From assembly GCF_052072235.1 (NCBI RefSeq), contig NZ_CM125436.1:1172001-1236000 (forward strand): DNA of 64,000 nucleotides, in the 5' to 3' direction. The notes below the pieces were generated by a model. That model saw only the letters and a list, made by a program, of their open reading frames with translations, had not been told where the DNA came from and ran no database searches. This stretch comes from Brevibacillus_D fluminis_A. Its GTDB lineage: Bacteria > Bacillota > Bacilli > Brevibacillales > Brevibacillaceae. Positions within the stretch are counted from its first letter, which is position 1. Each line of letters begins with the position of its first letter. The translations under genes and the position numbers were made by a program. Shown here piece by piece: positions 42,071-49,927 of this stretch.

Positions 42071-43192
42071 GTGAGCAAAATGAAAGCTCTGCAAGCGACG
42101 TTACTCATGGGAGTATTGACCTTAGGAATTACCGGGTGCGGAAATGGGACAACTCCACCTGCTTCTAGCACAGGTGCTGCTTCAGCGACAGATAACATGC
42201 AAAAAGAGCTGTCTTTCGAAGAGATTACGAACCTGGCCAAAAAGGAAGGACAAGTTGTCAGTGTAGGAATGCCTGACGGCTGGGCTAACTGGAAAGATAC
42301 ATGGAATGACGTCACCCGCAAGTATGGGCTCGCTCATTCCGATACGGACCTGTCGAGTTCGGAGGAGCTCGCCAAGTTTGAAGCGGAAAAAGATAATCCA
42401 ACGGCAGATATCGGCGATGTAGGCATTTCATTCGGCCCGCTTGCTGTGGAGAAGGGGCTGACCATCCCTTATAAAACCTCCCATTGGAACGACATTCCGG
42501 ATTGGGCGAAAGACGACAAAGGAAATTGGCTGGTCGCTTATCAAGGAACGATCGCTGTTTTGACGGACAAGAAATTGGTCAAAAACCCGCCGAAATCTTG
42601 GGATGATTTGCTGAAGGGCGATTATAAAGTGGTTGTGGACGATGTAGCCAAATCCAACCAAGCCCAAATGACCGTCTTGGCAGCAGCGATGGCACATGGC
42701 GGCAGCGAACGAAACATTCAGCCAGGTCTCGACTATTTTGCCGAATTGGCAAAGCAAGGACGGTTGGCGTCTATGGATGTGAAACCAACCAACTTGGAAA
42801 AAGGCGAGGTTCCCGTTGCGCTTTTGTGGGATTTTACAGCTCTCGGCTACCGCGACAAAATCGACCCGAAACGTTATGAAGTCTCCATTTTAAAAGAAGG
42901 CAGCGTCGTGAGCGGCTATACAACCATTATCAATAAATACGCTCCACACCCTCATGCGGCAATGCTGACGCGCGAGTATATTTTGAGCGATGAAGGCCAG
43001 ATCAATCTTGCCAAAGGCTATGCCCGTCCGATTCGTACGAACGTAAAAATGCCGGAAGACGTAACCAAAAAGCTGATTCCTGCCGAGCAGTACCAGAACG
43101 CAAAGCCTATCCATGATTACAAGGTATGGGCCGATATGGCCAAAAAGCTTCCGCAAATGTGGGAAGAGCAAGTTTTGGTCAATGTAAAATAG
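42071..43192 (+). CDS. ABC transporter substrate-binding lipoprotein (iron/phosphonate/putrescine-type fold)
   Basis: A 373-residue lipoprotein with lipobox ITGC (Cys about residue 23) and a Thr/Ser/Ala linker. The type II binding fold shows FEAEKDNPTADIGDVGISFGP, AYQGTIAVLTDKKL, PKSWDDLLKGDYKVVVDD and EYILSDEGQINLAKGYARPI, the style of 2-aminoethylphosphonate, Fe(III) and polyamine binders. I start at GTG 42071, eight bases after GGAGG; an ATG at 42056 lies before that site and one at 42080 is too far. A hydrolase of the alkaline phosphatase superfamily is encoded next, so a phosphorus ligand is likely. Confidence 0.85.
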   Translation: MSKMKALQATLLMGVLTLGITGCGNGTTPPASSTGAASATDNMQKELSFEEITNLAKKEGQVVSVGMPDGWANWKDTWNDVTRKYGLAHSDTDLSSSEELAKFEAEKDNPTADIGDVGISFGPLAVEKGLTIPYKTSHWNDIPDWAKDDKGNWLVAYQGTIAVLTDKKLVKNPPKSWDDLLKGDYKVVVDDVAKSNQAQMTVLAAAMAHGGSERNIQPGLDYFAELAKQGRLASMDVKPTNLEKGEVPVALLWDFTALGYRDKIDPKRYEVSILKEGSVVSGYTTIINKYAPHPHAAMLTREYILSDEGQINLAKGYARPIRTNVKMPEDVTKKLIPAEQYQNAKPIHDYKVWADMAKKLPQMWEEQVLVNVK

Positions 43193-43204
43193 GGAGGAAT
43201 CCGT

Positions 43205-44023
43205 ATGAACAAGGTCATCATGGTTGTCATCGATGGTTTGCAATACAACGTAGCAGCTACACAGATGGGCTTTCTCAACCATCTGGTTGAACGCAACGAG
43301 GCAGCGTTTTACAAAGTGAAATCTGAATTGCCAAGCATGTCTCGCCCGCTCTATGAAGTGCTTCTCACAGGGACGCCAGCCTCGGTCAATGGAATTACAA
43401 GCAATGACTCCATGCGATTGTCGACACAAAAAAGCTTGTTCCATTTGACGAAAGAGAACGGGCTGCGCAATGCTGCTACCGCTTTTTATTGGGTGAGCGA
43501 GCTGTACAATCGAACGCCTTTTGATAAAGTGGAGGATCGCCAACAGGCTGACGAGACCAAAGCGATTCAATATGGAACGTTCTATTTCGATGATTTTTAT
43601 CCTGATTCCCATTTGCTCTTGGATGCTGAAGTGCTGCGCAGAAAACACGACCCGCACTTCCTCTATATCCACACGATGGGGGTTGACAATGCAGGGCATC
43701 TCTATGGATCGGATTCCAAGCAATATCGCAAAACAGCGATCAATATGGACCGTTACCTTGCTGAGCTGATCCCGATCTGGATAAAAGAAGGGTACCACAT
43801 CGTCATCACGGCCGATCACGGGATGAATACGGATGGGGAGCATGGTGGTACCGGGAGCGATGAGCGAGATGTGCCATTATTCATGATCAGCGAGCGAGTC
43901 AAACCAGGATGTTACGAACAGGTTATTCCACAGCTTGCGATTACACCGCTGATCTGCAAATTGCTGCAAATCGCGCCGTCTGAAGCCATGCTCGACTATG
44001 ATTTCTCCGAATTGATCCGGTAA
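43205..44023 (+). CDS. Alkaline-phosphatase-superfamily hydrolase (phosphodiesterase/phosphonate type)
   Basis: A 272-residue cytosolic protein, with no signal peptide. Asp10 (MVVIDGLQ) is the first metal ligand. The nucleophile is probably Ser46, in LPSMSRPLY where Thr is usual. HTMGVDNAGHLYG and ITADHGMNTDGEHGG supply the remaining metal ligands. The pattern is that of nucleotide pyrophosphatase/phosphodiesterase and phosphonoacetate hydrolase relatives. Lying between the binding-protein and permease genes, it most likely cleaves the imported compound. GGGAGG precedes the ATG. The substrate is unknown. Confidence 0.85.
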   Translation: MNKVIMVVIDGLQYNVAATQMGFLNHLVERNEAAFYKVKSELPSMSRPLYEVLLTGTPASVNGITSNDSMRLSTQKSLFHLTKENGLRNAATAFYWVSELYNRTPFDKVEDRQQADETKAIQYGTFYFDDFYPDSHLLLDAEVLRRKHDPHFLYIHTMGVDNAGHLYGSDSKQYRKTAINMDRYLAELIPIWIKEGYHIVITADHGMNTDGEHGGTGSDERDVPLFMISERVKPGCYEQVIPQLAITPLICKLLQIAPSEAMLDYDFSELIR

Positions 44024-44040
44024 TCAACGAGCTTGTCAAG

Positions 44041-44072
44041 GGAAGGCCGTTGCTTATGAAGAATGGCCTTCC
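44041..44072. other. Stem-loop between hydrolase and first permease
   Basis: GGAAGGCC (44041-44048) pairs with GGCCTTCC (44065-44072) around a 16-base loop, with no U-run. It may shape mRNA decay or expression ratio inside the operon. Confidence 0.5.
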
Positions 44073-44097
44073 ACCATTAAAACCGGGAGTTGTCCAC

Positions 44098-44946
44098 ATG
44101 AAACAGAAGATTGCATGGTTTGCTGTTGCAGCCTTGCTTCCATTTGTTGTGCTGGTCAGTGCTTTTGAATTGGTGCCGCTGATTCGGATGGTCATTGACA
44201 GCTTCCAATATGATGGAGGCCAGACGTACAGCTTGAACCATTATGTCTCAGCCTTTTCTAATGCTTACTATCGAAAAGGAATGATCAATAGTTTGCTCAT
44301 TTCGTTGTACTCCAGTCTGATTGGGATTGTGATCGCGCTGTTCTCCTCCTATTCCATTACGAAAATGCCGAAAAAAATCCAAACCGCGATGATCACATTT
44401 TCCAACATGACGTCCAACTTTTCCGGAATCCCGCTTGCCTTCGGATATATCATTTTGCTTGGAACCAGTGGGATCATTACCTTGTTGGCGCAGGAAGCCG
44501 GTTGGAATATCCAATCGTCGTTCGATTTATATAGCTGGAGTGGACTGATCGCATCGTATGTGTACTTCCAGGTGCCTTTAGCCATCCTTCTGCTTTACCC
44601 GACTTATGCCGGCATTCAACGCTCATGGCGTGAATCCGCAGCGTTATTAGGTGCGTCTCCCCTGCAATTTTGGCGCTATATCGGTATTCCCGTGATATTG
44701 CCTAGCATAGCAGGGAAGTTCAGCATCCTCATTGCGAACGCGATGGGAGCTTATGCGACGGCCTATGCACTCGTCGGCGGCAGCTATAACCTTTTGCCGA
44801 TACGCATTGGTGCGTTAATGAGTGGAGATGTTGTCAGCCAGCCTCATTTGGGGAGTGCACTCGCTGTTATCCTCGGCTTGATGATGATCGGAGCCATGTG
44901 GATTAACGAACGGATGATGCGACGCGTGAGGAGAGATTTGCGATGA
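44098..44946 (+). CDS. ABC transporter permease 1
   Basis: A 282-residue inner-membrane protein with six hydrophobic segments and the EAA-type loop WRESAALLGASPLQFWRYIGIPVILPSI near residue 180. It starts at the ATG at 44098, eight bases after GGGAG; an ATG at 44056 in the preceding stem-loop is unlikely. Its stop overlaps the next start (ATGA). It pairs with permease 2 to form a heterodimeric channel. Confidence 0.9.
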   Translation: MKQKIAWFAVAALLPFVVLVSAFELVPLIRMVIDSFQYDGGQTYSLNHYVSAFSNAYYRKGMINSLLISLYSSLIGIVIALFSSYSITKMPKKIQTAMITFSNMTSNFSGIPLAFGYIILLGTSGIITLLAQEAGWNIQSSFDLYSWSGLIASYVYFQVPLAILLLYPTYAGIQRSWRESAALLGASPLQFWRYIGIPVILPSIAGKFSILIANAMGAYATAYALVGGSYNLLPIRIGALMSGDVVSQPHLGSALAVILGLMMIGAMWINERMMRRVRRDLR

Positions 44947-45749
44947 GAAAAGGATGGATCCATTATCTTGTCATCCTGGCTGTAGGGTGTTATCTGGTCC
45001 TGCCTTTGGTAGCCACATTTTTATACTCGATTTCCCAAACATGGGCAAACACGATCTTGCCTACAGGCTACACGCTTTCTTGGTATGAGCAGCTTTTTTC
45101 CGATCAACGGTTTCTCGATGCACTGGGGAGGACGGCGTTGATCTGTACTCTCGCCTTGTTGCTTAGCATGATTACTATGGTGCTGACTGTTTTTGTGGTT
45201 ACGGTGTATGTTCCCAAGCTGGAGCGATTCCTCCAAGCGCTGGTCATGCTGCCATATGCCATTCCGGGTGTGGTGGCTGCGGTTGGATTGATCAAGATGT
45301 ATGCGAGCAAGCCGATTGTCTTGACTGGAACCATCTGGATCATTATCGGCGCTTACTATGTTTTGATTATGCCGTATATGTATCAAGGAATCAGAAACAG
45401 CCTGAGGACCATCGATGTCAAACGGTTGATTGAAGCCGCAGAGATGCTGGGGGCGAGCAAATGGAAGGCGTTTGCCCTTGTTGTTTTGCCGAATTTGGTT
45501 CCCGGTATTCTCGTTTCGTCCCTGTTGTCGCTTTCGATCTTGTTCGGCGAATTTGTGTTGGCGAATATGCTTGTTGGCGGCCACTTCGAAACCATTCAAA
45601 TCTATCTCATGAAGCGACTCAAAGAAAATGGCCATTTATCCAGCGCCATCGTCATTACGTATTTTATGATCGTTTTGATTAGTTCCCTTGTCATGTTGAA
45701 GCTGGGGGCGAGACTGCAAACCCATGAACGAAAGGAGCGCGTATCATGA
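44943..45749 (+). CDS. ABC transporter permease 2
   Basis: A 268-residue permease with six membrane segments and the loop AAEMLGASKWKAFALVVLPNLVPGIL. The start lies in the ATGA overlap with permease 1, and the end lies in another ATGA overlap with the ATPase gene. This translational chain indicates equal production of the three transporter parts. Confidence 0.9.
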   Translation: MRKGWIHYLVILAVGCYLVLPLVATFLYSISQTWANTILPTGYTLSWYEQLFSDQRFLDALGRTALICTLALLLSMITMVLTVFVVTVYVPKLERFLQALVMLPYAIPGVVAAVGLIKMYASKPIVLTGTIWIIIGAYYVLIMPYMYQGIRNSLRTIDVKRLIEAAEMLGASKWKAFALVVLPNLVPGILVSSLLSLSILFGEFVLANMLVGGHFETIQIYLMKRLKENGHLSSAIVITYFMIVLISSLVMLKLGARLQTHERKERVS

Positions 45750-46765
45750 GCTACGTACACATTGACCACGTGCGAAAGAATTTCGCAGAAACGGCGGTGC
45801 TGCAAAATATCTCGCTTGAAATCGAAAAAGGTGAATTCGTTACATTGCTTGGCCCTAGCGGATGTGGAAAGAGCACGTTACTAAGGGCGATTGCCGGGTT
45901 GGAAACGGTTGACAGCGGCTTGATCAGCGTGAATGGCAAAAACATCACGGACTTGCCTGTGCAAAAACGAAGCGTAGGGATGGTATTCCAATCCTATGCG
46001 TTATTTCCGAACATGACCGTCTTTGACAATATCGCTTTTGGTTTGAAAATGAAAAAGGTGGCAAAAAGCGACATTGCCACAAAAGTAGCGCAAGTCATCG
46101 AGCTGATTCATTTGACAGGGAAAGAATCCGCGTACCCTCACCAGCTCTCTGGAGGACAACAGCAGCGTGTTGCACTGGCGAGAGCGATCGTATCCGAACC
46201 CGATATTTTGCTGCTGGACGAACCATTAAGCGCGCTCGACGCAAAAATTCGCAAGACCTTGCAGGTCGAATTGCGGAATATACAGAAAAGCTTACAAATG
46301 ACCATGATTTTTGTCACACACGATCAGGAGGAAGCCATGACGGTATCCGACCGAATCTTTGTGATGAATCAAGGTGAGATTGTCCAGAGCGGCAAACCGG
46401 AAGACATTTATGCGTCGCCGGCAAATGAATTTGTCGCCCGTTTTATCGGGAGCTATAACGTGTTGACAGATGATGATCTGTATCACCTTTCCGGGGAGAA
46501 GGTCCAAGCAGGTTCTTATGCGGTACGACCTGAGGTGATTGAGTTATATAGCGACGAGATTCCTTCCGCGATGAAGACATCGGGATATTGGGTACGTGGT
46601 TGTATTCGGAATAAAATCACGAGAGGAAATGTTCGCCGTTACGAAATTCAAGCAAACAATCGGGTGATTTATGTGGACGAACTAAATGTTCCGCAAATCC
46701 CTCCTTTTCAAGAAGGGGCCTATGTCCAAGCAAGGTTACCCGAGGGCGAATGCATATTATTATAA
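45746..46765 (+). CDS. ABC transporter ATP-binding protein (PotA/FbpC type)
   Basis: A 339-residue ATPase. Walker A is GPSGCGKST near residue 37, Q-loop VFQSYALFPN, signature LSGGQQQRVALARAI, Walker B ILLLDEPLSALDA and H-loop VTHDQEEA. A C-terminal TOBE-like domain (residues 250-339) follows. This type energises import of polyamines, iron or phosphonates. GGAG lies before the ATG in the overlap with permease 2. Confidence 0.92.
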   Translation: MSYVHIDHVRKNFAETAVLQNISLEIEKGEFVTLLGPSGCGKSTLLRAIAGLETVDSGLISVNGKNITDLPVQKRSVGMVFQSYALFPNMTVFDNIAFGLKMKKVAKSDIATKVAQVIELIHLTGKESAYPHQLSGGQQQRVALARAIVSEPDILLLDEPLSALDAKIRKTLQVELRNIQKSLQMTMIFVTHDQEEAMTVSDRIFVMNQGEIVQSGKPEDIYASPANEFVARFIGSYNVLTDDDLYHLSGEKVQAGSYAVRPEVIELYSDEIPSAMKTSGYWVRGCIRNKITRGNVRRYEIQANNRVIYVDELNVPQIPPFQEGAYVQARLPEGECILL

Positions 46766-46783
46766 TTGGCAGGTGAAATGTTC

Positions 46784-47596
46784 GTGTCGATTTTGTCTGT
46801 AGAGAGAAAAAAGATCATTCTGGATCAACTGCAAACGAGCGGGAAAGTCAATGCCTCCGAGCTGTCTCGTGTGTTCGATGTCTCGATGGAAACGATTCGT
46901 CGGGATCTCGATTTGCTGGAAAAGGAAGGCTATTTGAAGCGCGTGCATGGAGGGGCGGTCAAAAGCAATTTTGATCTTGGGGAACCGCCATTTGCCCAGC
47001 GACAAAATGTGCGAACCGCGTCCAAGCAAAAAGTCGCAAATTGTGCTGCAAAACTGATTAATCACGGCGATACATTCGTCATGGGTGGCGGTACGACGGT
47101 ATTGGAAATGGCGCATCATATACGTGGTCTAACAAAGCTTACGATCGTCACGAATTCCCTTCCCACAGCAAATGTTCTCATGGACTCATTGAATCAAGGA
47201 TTGTTTAGCGGAGAGGTGATTTTTGTAGGCGGAGCGTTGCATGCAGAACAGCATTCCTCCAGAGGTGCTTTATGTGAAATCATGTTAGATCATTTGAAAG
47301 TAAACAAAGCGTTTGTGTCGCCAGGCGGAATCGCTTTATCCGGGCTTTCGGAGTATGAGATCGAGGAGGCAGCCATTTCAAGAAAGATGATTGGCGTCGC
47401 CAAAGAAGTGATCATTCTCGTGGACCACTCGAAATTAGGAATTGAAGCATTATGCAAAATTTCTCCGCTGCAGGAGATTGATGTGATTGTTTGTGATCAA
47501 GAAGTTCCGCATGGGTGGGAATCACAGTTGGAACAGATCGAATGGATCACAGCCGGAATCGAAGAAAATGGAGGAAACAACAGTGAGTCGGATTAA
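46784..47596 (+). CDS. DeoR/GlpR-family transcriptional regulator
   Basis: A 270-residue repressor. The DeoR helix-turn-helix (RKKIILDQLQTSGKVNASEL, then VSMETIRRDLDLLEKEG) is followed by the sugar-phosphate sensor domain (FVMGGGTTVLEMAHHI, IVTNSLPTANVL, KAFVSPGGIALSGLSEY). The effector is therefore likely a phosphorylated small molecule, fitting the operon. The GTG at 46784 has AGGTG eight bases upstream; the ATG at 46778 is only a base or two from that site and seems less likely. It is the sixth gene of the operon. Confidence 0.87.
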   Translation: MSILSVERKKIILDQLQTSGKVNASELSRVFDVSMETIRRDLDLLEKEGYLKRVHGGAVKSNFDLGEPPFAQRQNVRTASKQKVANCAAKLINHGDTFVMGGGTTVLEMAHHIRGLTKLTIVTNSLPTANVLMDSLNQGLFSGEVIFVGGALHAEQHSSRGALCEIMLDHLKVNKAFVSPGGIALSGLSEYEIEEAAISRKMIGVAKEVIILVDHSKLGIEALCKISPLQEIDVIVCDQEVPHGWESQLEQIEWITAGIEENGGNNSESD

Positions 47597-48341
47597 AGGC
47601 ATCTTGTTTGACAAGGATGGGACGTTACTCGATTTTCATCCTTTTTTTGTTCCACTTGCCAAACAGCTGGTGGAGCGGTTTCTTCATGAGCATGGACTTG
47701 CTGCACACGCCATGCTTGAAGAAAAATTGTTGCGAGCGATCGGTTTGAACGGCAATCAGGTTGATCCGAAAGGGATACTTGCCAGCGGCACATCCGAAGA
47801 CATCTATGCGGCATTTTGCCAACAGCTAGAACACGATAAAGTCGACCCGAATCAAATTGAAAACTTGGAAACATGGATTACCCAAACCATCTACCACTTG
47901 ACCCAATCGAACACGCAACATATCATTCCAACGGCAGATTTGCAAAAGCTATTTCAACAGCTTCGTTCCCTTGGAATCAAAGTGGGGATTGCGACTGCAG
48001 ATGACTGGGAATCGACAATTGCATGTTTAGAAGAGTTGGGAGTCAAACATTATTTCGATTTCATCGGAACTTCCGATCATTATCAGAAAAAACCGGATCC
48101 CAGCATGCTGGAGGCGTTTTGCGAGAAGACGCAATTGAAAGCGACAGAGGTCGCCGTGGTGGGAGATACAACGGTCGACCTCTTGCTTGCCAAAAATGGA
48201 TCAGCCGCGCTTGCAGTAGGTGTACTGTCAGGCGTAAGCGGTTCTGATGAACTCAGGGAATTGGCCGATATTCTCCTGACATCCGTAGGAGAAATCGTTG
48301 GGGAAGATGGGCGCCTGTTCTGGGAGGTCCAGCAGCAGTAA
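47583..48341 (+). CDS. HAD-family phosphatase (phosphoglycolate-phosphatase-like)
   Basis: A 252-residue HAD hydrolase. The nucleophile pair is Asp10/Asp12 (FDKDGTLL), motif II is GIATADD, motif III Lys lies in YQKKPDPSM, and motif IV is VVGDTTVDLLLA. A helical C1 cap lies between residues 20 and 110. It starts at GTG 47583, eight bases after GGAGG, and overlaps the regulator gene by 14 bases. It could remove phosphate from the product of the upstream hydrolase. It is not a recognisable phosphonoacetaldehyde hydrolase. Confidence 0.87.
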   Translation: MSRIKGILFDKDGTLLDFHPFFVPLAKQLVERFLHEHGLAAHAMLEEKLLRAIGLNGNQVDPKGILASGTSEDIYAAFCQQLEHDKVDPNQIENLETWITQTIYHLTQSNTQHIIPTADLQKLFQQLRSLGIKVGIATADDWESTIACLEELGVKHYFDFIGTSDHYQKKPDPSMLEAFCEKTQLKATEVAVVGDTTVDLLLAKNGSAALAVGVLSGVSGSDELRELADILLTSVGEIVGEDGRLFWEVQQQ

Positions 48342-48508
48342 TGGAAGTCTTGATAACGACAGCGGATAGGATTGCTATTTCGCTGTTTTTGTCGTTGCAG
48401 ATTGCTTTCCTTTTCATTGGGATCGCAGGGCTGATCGCAGCCATCGCCGCTTTGTTTGTACAGGAAGCGTATGCGGATCGTGAGGAAGTGTCACAAGCGG
48501 CGGGTTGA
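48341..48508 (+). CDS. 55-residue single-membrane-segment protein at the operon end
   Basis: The ATG shares its A with the last base of the HAD stop codon (TAATG), the usual sign of re-initiation. The product begins MEVLITTADRIAISLF, has one hydrophobic helix at about residues 13-42 and a charged tail (YADREEVSQAAG). No family is recognised. GGAGGT lies 12 bases upstream. It could be a small accessory subunit of the transporter. The case for being real is the overlap and the coherent membrane-helix/charged-tail pattern. Confidence 0.5.
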   Translation: MEVLITTADRIAISLFLSLQIAFLFIGIAGLIAAIAALFVQEAYADREEVSQAAG

Positions 48509-48528
48509 GGGGCAATGCCATAACAATA

Positions 48529-48567
48529 GGGGCATCCGTGAAAAAACTTTTCGTTTCCGGATGCCCC
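48529..48567. terminator. Stem-loop between convergent operons
   Basis: GGGGCATCC (48529-48537) pairs with GGATGCCCC (48559-48567); GAAAA/TTTTC pair inside. It lies between the end of the organophosphorus operon and the end of the MFS gene. No strong U-run follows. Confidence 0.6.
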
Positions 48568-48586
48568 TTCCGCATTCAACACGTTC

Positions 48587-49927
48587 TCACGCACCGACAT
48601 TCTTTTGTTTCGCTGCGTGCCCTGGCTCAATCCCGTCCCCCAGCCCAAACGAGACGGGCACCCCGACCAGCGCGAACAGCAGCAGCAGGGAAAAAAGCAG
48701 ACCGTGCCCGATGGACAGACTGACCAAAACCGACGCGATCATGCCCCCCACATAGCGGAAGGTGGAAAAAATCCCGGAGGCAATCCCGGACATCTCCTTG
48801 GGCACGGAAGTCAGGGAAGCTGTCTGCATCGAGGCCATGCCGATGCCGGCGCCGATTCCACCAATCGCCATCGCCAGGTAGAGGTAAGCCAGCGAGTGCG
48901 TCATGCTGATGCCTAAATACGCCAGGGCGCCGAGCGCGGAAAACAGAAACGAGAGCAGCACGGTTCGCTTTTTGCCCAGACGCGATTCGAGGTGACCGCC
49001 CGCAAACGAGCAGAGCGAGGAAGCGAGCGAAAAGACGAACAGGAGCATGCCGATGGTCGTTACGGGAAAAAGCAGCTCGGTTTGCAACAAGATCGGCATG
49101 ATCAGGATCGTGCTGTACATGACGGCGTTGCTGAGCAAAATGGACAGGTTGGCGCTGGTGAACATCCGGTTGCGAAACAGGGCGAATTCGATCAAGGGCG
49201 CGCCGCTGCGCCGTTCCTGGACGATGAACAATGCGGTGGAAAGGCCGAACAGGACAATCGTCCAAACCGATAAAAATGCAGGGTGCGAGACGACCAAAAT
49301 CAGTGTGACAAGGCTTACCGCAAGCAGCGCGGAGCCAACCCAGTCAAGCGCAGCGCGAACGGTTGGCGTACGTTTCGGCAGCAAAACGAATGACGCCAGG
49401 AGCGAGAACAAGGCGAACGGCAGATTGATCCAAAAGATGGAGGTCCAGCCCCACTGGCTGATCAGAAGCGAGCCGACCAGAGGGCCGATCGCCGCACCCA
49501 GCCCCATCGTCAAACCAAAAACGCCGAACGCTTTGCCCAGCCGTTCCCGAGGCGTGACAAAGCGGAGGATCGCGCTGGCATTGGGCGAGGCCAAGGCGCC
49601 GCCGACGGCCTGCACGGCGCGAAACGAGATGAGCCACAGCAAATTCGTCGAAAAGATGCACGCGGTGGACGACAGCAGAAAGAGGAACATGCCGAGCAAA
49701 AACATCCGCCGGTTCCCGTAGAGGTCCCCGAGCTTGCCCGCGATCGGCTGCAGCACGGTCATCACGATCAAATAAACCGTGATGATCCAGGAGGAGCTGG
49801 CAAGCCCGCTTCCGAGCGATTGCGAAATGCTGGGCAAGCCGACCGCGATCATGGTCGAATTGACGGGAACGAGAAACGTCCCTGCCAGAATGGCGAGAAT
49901 GATGAACGGGTGCTTATTCCCTGCCAA
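48587..49927 (-). CDS. MFS drug-efflux-type transporter
   Basis: A membrane protein of about 446 residues with 12-14 hydrophobic segments. GKLGDLYGNRRMFLLGM is the motif A loop, GLGAAIGPLVGSLLISQWGW is motif C of drug:H+ antiporters (DHA group), and WIITVYLI is also typical. No ATG fits. TTG 49927 is nine bases from GGAG, while the outer TTG 49936 touches that site, so I choose 49927. The start lies inside the last codons of the PEP-utilising enzyme gene (stop at 49914), so both are translated together. Confidence 0.85.
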   Translation of the reverse strand: MAGNKHPFIILAILAGTFLVPVNSTMIAVGLPSISQSLGSGLASSSWIITVYLIVMTVLQPIAGKLGDLYGNRRMFLLGMFLFLLSSTACIFSTNLLWLISFRAVQAVGGALASPNASAILRFVTPRERLGKAFGVFGLTMGLGAAIGPLVGSLLISQWGWTSIFWINLPFALFSLLASFVLLPKRTPTVRAALDWVGSALLAVSLVTLILVVSHPAFLSVWTIVLFGLSTALFIVQERRSGAPLIEFALFRNRMFTSANLSILLSNAVMYSTILIMPILLQTELLFPVTTIGMLLFVFSLASSLCSFAGGHLESRLGKKRTVLLSFLFSALGALAYLGISMTHSLAYLYLAMAIGGIGAGIGMASMQTASLTSVPKEMSGIASGIFSTFRYVGGMIASVLVSLSIGHGLLFSLLLLFALVGVPVSFGLGDGIEPGHAAKQKNVGA

